Shown: positions 1 to 5,269, counted from the stretch's first letter. The stretch: 5,269 nucleotides of DNA from Deltaproteobacteria bacterium UBA3076 (GCA_002367355.1 DFBQ01000138.1:14820-20088), one strand, 5' to 3'. Notes: generated by a model from the sequence alone, not told the origin. Numbers and translations are program-made.

Positions 1-57
1 TAATACTGCAATCTCGTCAGCCAACTCAAATGCCCGCTGTTTTGTGTAATCACGCAT
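1..57 (-). CDS. four-helix bundle protein (23S rRNA intervening-sequence protein family), N-terminal fragment
   Basis: This is a partial gene: only the first 19 codons are inside the window and the rest runs off the left edge. The visible peptide is MRDYTKQRAFELADEIAVL. It resembles the conserved start of the four-helix bundle / S23 proteins (short basic N-terminus, then an amphipathic helix of the type LxxFELADExAxxVY), a family of about 115-130 residues. The ATG is preceded by AAGGA six bases upstream, a good ribosome binding site. Family members are sometimes encoded inside 23S rRNA intervening sequences, but many are free-standing genes, and no rRNA is visible here. Their molecular role is not established. 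The gene lies 59 bases downstream of the porin on the same strand with no obvious terminator between them, so read-through from the porin is possible. The assignment rests on a short peptide and should be confirmed with the missing sequence. Confidence 0.65.
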   Translation of the reverse strand, partial: MRDYTKQRAFELADEIAVL

Positions 58-116
58 GCTTTGTCCTTATTAGCCTTCTACCTTCAGTCTATCCACCTGA
101 ATAGTTACTATAGGGT

Positions 117-1535
117 TTAGAAGGTAAAAACCAGATCCACTTGGATACGGTCTTCATCCTTTTTTCCATCCTTGCTATCATCCTCACGCTCAGTCAGGAA
201 ACCGCTGGCCCTGGCTTGAATATTGTCCATCAGATAATACCTGAGATGCATATAGTGTCCCTTGTTATTAGTTCCTCCGCCGTGAAAGTCCGAGTCAACG
301 AATACAGCCGGAAAGGCGTAATCTTCCAATTCCTGGTAATGGTACTTTGCGTACCAGTCGCCTTTTTTCTTCTTATTGCCCAATGACAGCCCGACAAGCC
401 AACCTGTATCGCGATCATCACTTCCATATGCCTCCAGTTTTGCAGGATCACTGTCTGGGAAAACCGCGCCCTTGTCTATAAGTTCATCGATATCGGCATC
501 TGTATTGACAATATAGTTGGCATAGATAGAAAATGGTACTGGTAGTACGTCTTTTACCTTCAGTTTTGCGGCCAGTTCCCAGCATTCGAATTCATTGAGC
601 AGGTCCCCGTCGCTATCGAAGACCATCTGCTGGCCGTAGGCGTTGTTGTATCCTATAAATTCCGTCTTATCCTTGAGTATGCCGTCCTTCCATTCAAGAT
701 CATCCAGGTCCATGAAATTATAATAAGTCACGCCAAAATCAAGCTTCATCGTGTCGGTAGGCTTGATTGCAGTGCCCAATTGAAATGCGAGGAGGGTGGG
801 ATCAGTGTTGGTGCTCTTGATCTCCTCGACAAAATACTGCCCCATGTTTGCGAAAAGTCCGAACCTTTCAGTGATATCAAATTTGAGGCTTTCAGATAAC
901 CCCTCCGGATTGACATCCGGGTCCCACACGAGCGGCGTTGTGAAAAGGGGATTCTTATGCTTTCCACCTGTGATTTTAAGATAATCCGTGGCCTTCCAGG
1001 ATGCATAGGCCCTGTCTATCCAAATCTCCTTACCTCTTGCGTGTCCATCGAAACTCTGGTTCGTAGTATTTTGATTACCTGATCCGGAAGCCACCCTGAC
1101 CCCGACTTCTGTAGTCTCTGTTGTTTTTGCCTTCATACCCAAACGGAGGCGATAGCGTTCACGGTTACGGTTATATTTATCTGTGTCCCCACCAGGTTTC
1201 TTTTGATCTATCCACTGGGTATCGTGGCGGAGCCTCAGGTCTCCGTATAAATCTATTTTATCAGCCCACGTTGGGAGCTTGAGCCCGCTGGTCTTGATCT
1301 CTTCTTTTGCAGCCTCTGTGGCCACTTCCTTAATTTCGGCTTCTTGCCTGGTGCCTTCTTTCTGCATTTCATTCAAGAGCTGTTGGGCTTCTGAATGAGA
1401 AAGGATCCCTTTTTCAACCAGCTTATTGACCAAAATGTCAACTTCCCCAGCCCAAGACCGAGTAATGCCAAATGTTATAAGCAAACTCGTTATGATAAAT
1501 ACAATAAGTGAAATTTTCTTCATATTTTTCCCCAT
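117..1535 (-). CDS. putative outer-membrane porin (beta-barrel), probably phosphate-responsive
   Basis: The 472-residue product is predicted to be an outer-membrane channel. Residues 5-29 form a classic Sec signal peptide: MKK, a hydrophobic core, then SWA before a likely cleavage at A29/G30. Residues about 31-80 are charged and helical (VNKLVEKGILSHSEAQQLL followed by Glu/Lys/Ala-rich sequence), probably a short periplasmic coiled coil. From about residue 94 (LYGDLRLRHD) onward, alternating polar/hydrophobic strands rich in Tyr, Trp, Phe and Gly suggest a barrel of many strands. The chain ends VDLVFTF, with the terminal Phe recognised by the Bam machinery. The length and the barrel opening fit the 'putative porin' families of anaerobic Proteobacteria-like bacteria. 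Two starts are possible: ATG at 1535 (GGAAAGG just upstream) and ATG at 1523 (GGGGA five bases upstream, giving the more typical MKKIS start). In-frame extension is blocked by TAA. It follows pstCAB-phoU in the same direction and has a Pho-box-like array upstream, so phosphate or polyphosphate-related uptake is inferred. Substrate selectivity cannot be read from the sequence. Confidence 0.85.
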   Translation of the reverse strand: MGKNMKKISLIVFIITSLLITFGITRSWAGEVDILVNKLVEKGILSHSEAQQLLNEMQKEGTRQEAEIKEVATEAAKEEIKTSGLKLPTWADKIDLYGDLRLRHDTQWIDQKKPGGDTDKYNRNRERYRLRLGMKAKTTETTEVGVRVASGSGNQNTTNQSFDGHARGKEIWIDRAYASWKATDYLKITGGKHKNPLFTTPLVWDPDVNPEGLSESLKFDITERFGLFANMGQYFVEEIKSTNTDPTLLAFQLGTAIKPTDTMKLDFGVTYYNFMDLDDLEWKDGILKDKTEFIGYNNAYGQQMVFDSDGDLLNEFECWELAAKLKVKDVLPVPFSIYANYIVNTDADIDELIDKGAVFPDSDPAKLEAYGSDDRDTGWLVGLSLGNKKKKGDWYAKYHYQELEDYAFPAVFVDSDFHGGGTNNKGHYMHLRYYLMDNIQARASGFLTEREDDSKDGKKDEDRIQVDLVFTF

Positions 1536-1561
1536 ACCTTTCCATTATCTATTGAATACAT
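1520..1561 (-). CDS. possible 13-codon leader peptide overlapping the porin start
   Basis: A mini-ORF encodes MYSIDNGKVWGKI. It has an ATG with GAGAGG six bases upstream. Its TGA stop overlaps the second possible porin start as ATGA (positions 1523-1520), the arrangement typical of translational coupling. It is read in a different frame from the porin. Nothing in the peptide suggests attenuation control (no run of one amino acid), and a 13-codon ORF with a fair ribosome binding site can occur by chance. It is listed because it bears on which porin start is used: coupling would favour the ATG at 1523. Confidence 0.25.
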   Translation of the reverse strand: MYSIDNGKVWGKI

Positions 1562-1600
1562 TATGGGCCTCTCTCCGCTTTGCCTGTAAAATTACAAACT

Positions 1601-1610
1601 TCACCTCCTC
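1601..1610 (-). promoter_or_regulatory. strong Shine-Dalgarno-like sequence without a clear start codon
   Basis: The coding-strand sequence GAGGAGGTGA is almost perfectly complementary to the 3' end of 16S rRNA. No ATG follows at normal spacing. The nearest possibilities are TTG followed directly by TAA, or a GTG inside the motif itself. Reading from that GTG gives 19 codons that end at a TAA at 1543-1541, in the same frame as the porin. It lies about 65-75 bases upstream of the porin starts, inside the predicted 5' leader. It could be a ribosome standby site, the remnant of an older start, or the binding site of a leader ORF. Confidence 0.4.
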
Positions 1611-1641
1611 TCGATAAAAATTCTAATCCTTTGATTCCACT

Positions 1642-1647
1642 ATTATG
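1642..1647 (-). promoter_or_regulatory. predicted -10 element of the porin promoter
   Basis: CATAAT on the coding strand matches the sigma-70 -10 consensus at 5 of 6 positions. It begins about 8 bases after the core of the last 11-bp repeat unit (which ends at 1656). That is close to the distance between a Pho box and the -10 in PhoB-activated promoters, which lack a good -35. Transcription would start near 1635, giving a leader of about 100-112 bases before the porin. This is inferred from sequence only. Confidence 0.45.
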
Positions 1648-1652
1648 GTTTA

Positions 1653-1707
1653 GGTTCGTTAAGACTGGATAACTATTAAGTTAGGTTTTGGTTAGGGCTG
1701 GGTAAAA
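1653..1707 (-). promoter_or_regulatory. Pho-box-like array: five tandem 11-bp units
   Basis: Read on the porin coding strand, five consecutive 11-base units begin at 1707, 1696, 1685, 1674 and 1663. Their first eight bases are TTTTACCC, CCTAACCA, CCTAACTT, AGTTATCC and CTTAACGA. Unit positions 3 (T), 5 (A) and 9 (A) are the same in all five, and position 6 is C in four. Known PhoB/PhoP operators are direct repeats of period 11: CTGTCAT half-sites in enterobacteria, TTAACA-like in Bacillus and PyTTAAPyPyT in cyanobacteria. These units most resemble the last. The position directly before a -10-like hexamer and upstream of a porin next to pstCAB-phoU supports phosphate-starvation control. A further partial unit, CCTAAACC (1654-1647), overlaps the end out of register. 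Confidence 0.5.
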
Positions 1708-1791
1708 AATAAATTGGTAGAATTTGCGCCCGGATTTGCCATAGATTTAGTCGATCTGATTGAGCAAAACCGCAGGCATAGCAGTGTTATG

Positions 1792-1814
1792 TTGAGGATT
1801 TTGCGATTGAGGAT
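1792..1814. repeat. 8-bp direct repeat, 15-base spacing
   Basis: TTGAGGAT occurs at 1792-1799 and again at 1807-1814. The bases between and after differ, so this is not a longer tandem duplication. The 15-base spacing (about one and a half helical turns) is not that of a Pho box. It could be an operator for another regulator or chance. Confidence 0.35.
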
Positions 1815-1849
1815 CGATTAAAGATGTGGTGAAGATGGGATGCGAAAAT

Positions 1850-1871
1850 GCCAAGTTATTTTTTACCAGGC
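1850..1871 (-). terminator. possible weak terminator hairpin after phoU
   Basis: On the minus-strand transcript, GCCTGGT and ACTTGGC can pair (six pairs including one G-U, one mismatch) around an 8-base A-rich loop, followed by ATTTT. It begins 37 bases after the phoU stop. The stem is short and interrupted and the U-run is poor, so termination would be inefficient. No better candidate was found between phoU and the porin promoter. Confidence 0.2.
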
Positions 1872-1907
1872 TCTTAGATTGATGGGGTGGAATAAATTAT
1901 CACCAAC

Positions 1908-2582
1908 TCATTCTTTGGATTCAAGTTCGACATTTCCGTGCCGAATGATCTCCCCTTGAACCATGTAAACGACCTCTTCGGCAATGTTGGTGGCATGGTC
2001 TGCTATGCGCTCAAGGTGGCGGCACATCAAAAGCAGGTTGATCAGATAAGCCACGCGATCAGTATGCTCACGTATGGCCTGTTTTATCACGTCATAGGCC
2101 CGGTCTTTCATATCATCTATTGCATCATCCAATTTAAGGACATCCAACGCCAGGACATCGTCCATGTTCACAAGGGCGTCCAGACTCTTCTTGAGCATGG
2201 ATGCCGTCTTCTCTGCCATCAAAGAATAATTAAAGGGGATATCGAGCCGTTCCCGTTTAGCAATGACTTGTACTCGTTCTGCGATGTTCACTGCCTCATC
2301 AGCAACCCTTTCCAGGTCGTTGTTGATCTTGATCACGGCAATAAGAAACCGCAGGTCCACGGCAACTGGCTGGTGCAGTGCAAGAAGCTTCAGGCAATCT
2401 TCTTCCACTTCTATCTCGAATTCATCTATTTCGTAATCACTCTTGATGATCTTCTCTGCAAGATTCGCATCTCTTAACTCAAGGGCGCGGATAGCCATTC
2501 GGACACGTTCCTCCACCATGGCTCCCAGGGAGAGGATACTCTTTTTCAGCTTCTCTAACTCTTTTTGTAAACGTATGGTCAT
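1908..2582 (-). CDS. phoU: phosphate signalling complex protein PhoU
   Basis: The 224-residue cytoplasmic protein is the normal length for PhoU, which forms two three-helix bundles. It represses the Pho regulon when phosphate is plentiful by linking the Pst transporter to the PhoR sensor kinase. Both internal repeats are clear. The first metal-cluster helix carries DLERVADEAVNIAE (residues 89-102) and the second HLERIADHATNIAEE (189-203), with the E/D-xxx-D pattern that binds metal ions in family structures. The preceding helices also match (LHQPVAVDLRF at 69-79). The ATG has GAGGAA six bases upstream, a good ribosome binding site. It starts 17 bases after the pstB stop and is clearly the last gene of the pst operon. 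The product appears intact. Confidence 0.97.
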   Translation of the reverse strand: MTIRLQKELEKLKKSILSLGAMVEERVRMAIRALELRDANLAEKIIKSDYEIDEFEIEVEEDCLKLLALHQPVAVDLRFLIAVIKINNDLERVADEAVNIAERVQVIAKRERLDIPFNYSLMAEKTASMLKKSLDALVNMDDVLALDVLKLDDAIDDMKDRAYDVIKQAIREHTDRVAYLINLLLMCRHLERIADHATNIAEEVVYMVQGEIIRHGNVELESKE

Positions 2583-2599
2583 AACACTTTCCTCGCTTA

Positions 2600-3361
2600 C
2601 TATCCGAAACGGCCTGTGATGTAATCTTCTGTCTGTTGGAGCTTAGGTTTTGTAAAAAGTGTTTCAGTATCATCCTTTTCGATAAGCTTTCCCAGATAAA
2701 AAAAAGCAGTGACATCTGACACGCGGGCTGCCTGCTGCATGTTGTGCGTAACAATGATGATTGTATATGATTTTTTTAATTGATGGATCAGCTCCTCGAT
2801 CTTTTGGGTGGCGATTGGATCCAGGGCCGATGCCGGCTCATCCATAAGGACCACTTCAGGCTCAATTGCCAGGGCCCTGGCAATACAGAGACGTTGTTGC
2901 TGGCCGCCCGAAAGACCAAGGGCTGAATCATTAATTCTGTCTTTGACTTCATCCCAGATAGCGGCCTGAATGAGGCTCTTTTCAACCTGGCTTGCAATAT
3001 AGGCCTTATCTTTTATGCCGTTCACTTTCAGGCCGTATGCCACATTTTCAAAAATGGTTTTTGGAAAAGGATTGGGTTTTTGAAATACCATGCCGACATT
3101 GCGACGAAGGGTGACCACATCCACATTTGGATCATTAACGTTCTTATTATCCAGCAGGATCTGCCCTTCCACCCGGCTGATAGGAATCAGATCATTCATC
3201 CGGTTCAGGCAACGCAATAGAGTACTTTTGCCACAGCCTGAAGGGCCGATGAAAGCAGTTACCTGATTTGCATAAATGTCCAGGGAGATGTCATGCAGGG
3301 CCTTAAAGTCACCGTAATAGAAATCCAAATTTTTTATTTTAATTTTTAAAGAATGTTCCAT
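2600..3361 (-). CDS. pstB: phosphate ABC transporter ATP-binding protein PstB
   Basis: The 253-residue ATPase powers phosphate import by the PstSCAB complex on the cytoplasmic face of the inner membrane. All ABC ATPase motifs are present and intact: Walker [10 protein letters not shown] (39-47), Q-loop Gln at 94 in VFQKPNPFP, signature LSGGQ (150-154), Walker B VVLMDEP (170-176), D-loop SALD (178-181) and H-loop His206 in IIVTHNM. The PstB hallmarks [11 protein letters not shown] after Walker A and the QKPNPFP segment separate it from other ABC ATPases, and the length is that of the family. The start ATG lies 6 bases after the pstA stop; the ribosome binding site (GGATG about 11 bases upstream, inside the pstA end) is weak, so translation is probably coupled to pstA. 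Confidence 0.98.
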   Translation of the reverse strand: MEHSLKIKIKNLDFYYGDFKALHDISLDIYANQVTAFIGPSGCGKSTLLRCLNRMNDLIPISRVEGQILLDNKNVNDPNVDVVTLRRNVGMVFQKPNPFPKTIFENVAYGLKVNGIKDKAYIASQVEKSLIQAAIWDEVKDRINDSALGLSGGQQQRLCIARALAIEPEVVLMDEPASALDPIATQKIEELIHQLKKSYTIIIVTHNMQQAARVSDVTAFFYLGKLIEKDDTETLFTKPKLQQTEDYITGRFG

Positions 3362-3367
3362 TATGCA

Positions 3368-4237
3368 TCACATCCGTCTCTGAAGGCGTGCCCGGTAGAT
3401 AATGGCAATAAGATTCAGGCCAAATACGAGGACAATCAGCACAAGGGCCGTTCCATACTGGAGATGTCGCGTGGCTTCGATCTCTGTTCCTGCCGTGGCC
3501 AGTACATAAATGTGATAAGGAAGGGCCATGATTTCATCAAAAACAGAAGTCGGCAGAGAAGGTGTATAGAATACGGCTGCTGTAAACATTATGGGCGCAG
3601 TCTCCCCTGCGGCCCGGCTGACCCCCAGGATGGCACCGGTAAGGATACCGGGCAAAGCAGCCGGCAGGACCACCTTATATATGGTTTGCCACTTGGTGGC
3701 GCCCAGTCCCAGGGACGCCTCCCGATAGGTGTCCGGAACTGACCTCAGGGCCTCCTCGGAAGCCCCGATAATTACAGGCAAGGTGAGTACTCCCAGCGTC
3801 AGGGAACCGGCAAGGATACTCACTCCCATTTTTAACCATACTACAAAGAAGGCAAGACCAAAGAGACCAAAGACCACTGAAGGCACACCGGCAAGGTTGT
3901 TGATCCCTATACGGATAGCGCGGAGCAGCCGGCCTGGGCGGGCATACTCATTAAGATAGATGGCAGAGGCCACTCCGATGGGAAGGGCCACCAGGATGGC
4001 ACCCAGACTCAGGCAGAGTGTACCGACGATACAGGGCAGGATTCCCCCTTCAGTCATTGCTTCCCTGGGCGGTTGCGTAAGGAATGTCCAGTTGATGGCC
4101 CGCCACCCTCTTGCCACAAGAAAATAGACAACAACAAGCAATGCGATCCCGTTAATGGCAGCCGAGAGCCTGAAAAGCCCGAAAATTGCGATCTGGATCA
4201 GTTTACGACGCCGTAGAAGACTGCTTGATTTATTCAT
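3368..4237 (-). CDS. pstA: phosphate ABC transporter permease PstA
   Basis: The 289-residue integral membrane protein forms the phosphate channel together with PstC. A basic N-terminus (LLRRRK) is followed by a first membrane segment at about 15-43 and a periplasmic loop with WTFLTQPPREAMTEGGILP. Further segments lie at about 67-97, 114-136, 141-160, 195-222 and 260-281. The conserved NLAGVPSVVFGLFG (114-127) is diagnostic of PstA. The cytoplasmic EAA loop that docks PstB covers about 173-198, with the core EASLGLGATKWQTI. SRAAGETAPIMFTAA (207-221) is the conserved segment that contains the Arg/Glu pair linked to phosphate translocation in the family. The ATG at 4237 is the only ordinary start, because TGA lies in frame seven codons upstream. 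It has no recognisable Shine-Dalgarno sequence, since the upstream bases belong to a degenerate repeat. The C-terminus RRM is followed by TGA, 6 bases before pstB. Confidence 0.97.
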   Translation of the reverse strand: MNKSSSLLRRRKLIQIAIFGLFRLSAAINGIALLVVVYFLVARGWRAINWTFLTQPPREAMTEGGILPCIVGTLCLSLGAILVALPIGVASAIYLNEYARPGRLLRAIRIGINNLAGVPSVVFGLFGLAFFVVWLKMGVSILAGSLTLGVLTLPVIIGASEEALRSVPDTYREASLGLGATKWQTIYKVVLPAALPGILTGAILGVSRAAGETAPIMFTAAVFYTPSLPTSVFDEIMALPYHIYVLATAGTEIEATRHLQYGTALVLIVLVFGLNLIAIIYRARLQRRM

Positions 4238-4244
4238 TAGTATA

Positions 4245-4287
4245 GGTTGAAAGGTTCAGGGTTCAAGAGTTCATAGTTACAAAGTTG
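4245..4287. repeat. degenerate GTT-centred repeat of period 7-8 across the pstC stop
   Basis: On the plus strand GTT recurs at 4246, 4254, 4261, 4269, 4276 and 4284, so spacings alternate 8, 7, 8, 7, 8. The flanking bases are similar (AAGGTTC, AGGGTTC, AGAGTTC). The repeat fills most of the 39-base pstC-pstA gap and extends over the pstC stop codon and its last two sense codons. It takes the place where the pstA ribosome binding site would be expected. Confidence 0.6.
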
Positions 4288-5188
4288 CTGCTCCCACCTG
4301 CCTGTATTTGTTGGAGATGTGTTCGGATATGAGGTTGAAGAGCAGAGTGAAAGCAAATAATACAACGCCCGTGGCGAACAGGGCATAATAGTGATCGCTC
4401 CTGAAAGGGGCCTCTGCCATTTCCGCTGCAATGCTGGCAGGCATGGGCCGGACCGGATCAAATATTGAGGACGGCAACTGGGCCGCTCCACCGGCAATCA
4501 TCAGTACAACCATGGTCTCGCCAATAGCCCTCGACATACCCAGAATGATGGCGGTCGAGATGCCTGAGAGAGACGCTGGAAGGATTACCCTGGCGATGGT
4601 CTCCCATTGGGTAGCTCCCAGGGCCAGAGAGGCCTCTTTAAGTTCCAGGGGTACGCTATAAATGGCATCTTCAGAGATGCTGCAAATGGTCGGGACGGAC
4701 ATAAATGCCAGCATTAGTGACGCATTAAAAAGATTTAAGCCAGTGGGGATATCAAGGATTTCCTGAAGGAAAGGAGCAACTATTACCATGCCGAAGAAAC
4801 CAATGACAACAGAAGGGAGGGCTGCCAGAAGTTCCACAATAGGCTTAATCCATTCCCGCAGCCGGGCAGAGGCAGACTCTGCAAGATAGAGGGCGGTCAT
4901 CACCCCCAGCGGAATGGAAATAACAGCGGACATGGCAGTAACAGCCAAGGATGCCACGATCAGCGGGAAAATGCCAAAATCCGGAGGATCGTCAGTCGGG
5001 TACCAGTACTGTCCGAACAGAAAATCGTAAACAGAAACCTTGCTGAAGATAGGAAGGCCTTCCCAAAACAGAAAAACGACGATTAAAGTTAATATTGTTA
5101 TGGAAGTCAGTGCGACAGAGAAAAAAAAGAAGCTGATTGCCCTTTCCCTTCTTTGACGGCCTTTTCCGGTCTGCCTATTTTTTTTCAT
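4277..5188 (-). CDS. pstC: phosphate ABC transporter permease PstC
   Basis: The 303-residue inner-membrane permease partners PstA in the phosphate channel. A strongly basic N-terminus (KKNRQTGKGRQRRER) precedes the first membrane segment at about 18-42. Further segments lie at about 72-102, 117-142, 153-172, 207-232 and 266-288. PstC features are LLAALPSVVIGFFGM (120-134), the EAA docking loop at about 185-210 with core EASLALGATQWETI, and SRAIGETMVVLMIAGG (219-234). The length is at the short end of the usual 300-320. I chose the ATG at 5188, with AGG about ten bases upstream. A TTG at 5212 would add MLNLGQNR, but it lies inside the heptamer repeat upstream and is less likely. This is the first pst gene in the window. 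No pstS is visible in the 81 bases upstream, so pstS is further away or elsewhere. The stop is 39 bases before pstA. Confidence 0.95.
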   Translation of the reverse strand: MKKNRQTGKGRQRRERAISFFFFSVALTSITILTLIVVFLFWEGLPIFSKVSVYDFLFGQYWYPTDDPPDFGIFPLIVASLAVTAMSAVISIPLGVMTALYLAESASARLREWIKPIVELLAALPSVVIGFFGMVIVAPFLQEILDIPTGLNLFNASLMLAFMSVPTICSISEDAIYSVPLELKEASLALGATQWETIARVILPASLSGISTAIILGMSRAIGETMVVLMIAGGAAQLPSSIFDPVRPMPASIAAEMAEAPFRSDHYYALFATGVVLFAFTLLFNLISEHISNKYRQVGAATL

Positions 5189-5269
5189 TCTGTTTTGACC
5201 TAAATTGAGCAATTAGCCTTTAGCGGTTAGCTATTAGTTTAATGATTACAGGATGTTTTACTATTACAA
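5189..5269 (-). other. 81-base upstream region of pstC, cut by the window edge
   Basis: Stops occur in all three minus-strand frames and I see no recognisable end of an upstream gene. Besides the heptamer repeat it holds TGTAATCATTAAAC-type AT-rich sequence. I found no convincing 11-bp Pho-box repeat or -35/-10 pair, so the operon promoter may lie beyond the window. Confidence 0.5.
5203..5237. repeat. degenerate heptamer tandem repeat upstream of pstC
   Basis: On the minus strand five consecutive 7-base units read CTAATAG, CTAACCG, CTAAAGG, CTAATTG and CTCAATT. The first four share CTAAnnG. The array ends 14 bases before the pstC ATG and includes the alternative TTG start. It has period 7, not 11, so it is not a Pho box. 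It looks like the short AT-rich heptameric repeats scattered between genes in some genomes. Confidence 0.6.

Larger units (their letters stand above)
1536..1907. other. 372-base intergenic region between phoU and the porin
   Basis: I see no convincing full-length gene here on either strand. From phoU towards the porin it holds a weak hairpin (1850-1871), an 8-bp direct repeat at 15-base spacing (1792-1799 and 1807-1814), the five-unit 11-bp array (1653-1707), a CATAAT hexamer (1642-1647), an orphan Shine-Dalgarno sequence (1601-1610) and a mini-ORF (1520-1561). The stretch is more AT-rich than the flanking genes. Its size and content indicate a promoter and leader region, not part of a continuous operon. 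No recognised riboswitch or tRNA was seen. Confidence 0.7.

Noticed and set aside
1426..1617. 63-codon plus-strand open frame spanning the porin start and leader
   Set aside because: It is mostly the complement of the porin signal peptide, which explains its hydrophobic look. There is no good ribosome binding site.
1777..1791. Small hairpin CATAGC-AGT-GTTATG in the phoU-porin spacer
   Set aside because: It has a six-pair stem including a G-U and no U-run, too weak to call a terminator or regulatory RNA.
1938..2477. 179-codon plus-strand open frame opposite phoU
   Set aside because: It lies wholly antisense to an unmistakable phoU, has no recognisable domain, and is His/Cys/Ile-rich in the way expected of an antisense shadow.
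2479..2754. 91-codon minus-strand open frame overlapping pstB and phoU
   Set aside because: It is out of frame with two confidently assigned genes and has no family resemblance.
3353..3742. 129-codon plus-strand open frame opposite pstA
   Set aside because: It is antisense to pstA, its composition is unlike a folded protein, and no family is recognised.
5189..5212. TTG start for pstC adding eight residues
   Set aside because: TTG lies inside the heptamer repeat, and the ATG at 5188 starts a typical basic PstC N-terminus.
5189..5269. Possible Pho box upstream of pstC
   Set aside because: CTAACC occurs, but neighbouring units follow period 7, not 11, and the invariant positions of the porin array are not met.
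1..5269. CRISPR array, tRNA/rRNA gene, insertion sequence or novel defence system
   Set aside because: No long identical spaced repeats, cloverleaf structure, transposase or inverted terminal repeats were seen. The window is accounted for by phosphate transport genes and their spacers.

Overview
The window is a compact phosphate-acquisition locus, and every recognised gene lies on the minus strand. In transcription order (high to low coordinates) these are pstC and pstA (the two permease subunits of the high-affinity phosphate ABC transporter), pstB (its ATPase), phoU (the signalling and regulatory subunit), a 372-base intergenic stretch, an outer-membrane porin-like protein of 472 codons, and the first 19 codons of a four-helix-bundle (23S rRNA intervening-sequence type) protein cut by the window edge. 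pstS, the periplasmic phosphate-binding protein, is not in the window. If linked, it would lie beyond position 5269.

The organism is Gram-negative, because it encodes a signal-peptide-bearing beta-barrel ending in Phe. The moderate base composition, the style of porin (short N-terminal helical segment, then a barrel opening with LYGDLRLRHD) and the degenerate short-period repeats between genes fit an anaerobic Desulfobacterota- or Nitrospirota-like bacterium. This placement is an impression, not a demonstrated assignment.

pstC-pstA-pstB-phoU are closely spaced (39, 6 and 17 nt gaps) and look like one operon. PstC and PstA form the inner-membrane channel, PstB drives it, and PhoU couples transport state to a PhoR/PhoB-type two-component system (not encoded here). 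The porin probably has its own promoter. In the intergenic stretch, on the coding strand of the porin, there are five consecutive 11-bp units with invariant T, A and A at unit positions 3, 5 and 9, followed about 8 nt later by a CATAAT -10-like hexamer. Period-11 direct repeats just upstream of a -10 are the architecture of PhoB/PhoP-type Pho boxes, so the porin is plausibly a phosphate-starvation-induced outer-membrane entry route feeding the Pst transporter.

No radically new system is evident. The points worth a second look are the Pho-box-like array, the unusual porin leader (an orphan near-perfect Shine-Dalgarno sequence and a 13-codon mini-ORF whose stop overlaps an alternative porin start as ATGA), and two degenerate short-period repeats, one upstream of pstC and one spanning the pstC stop and the pstC-pstA gap.
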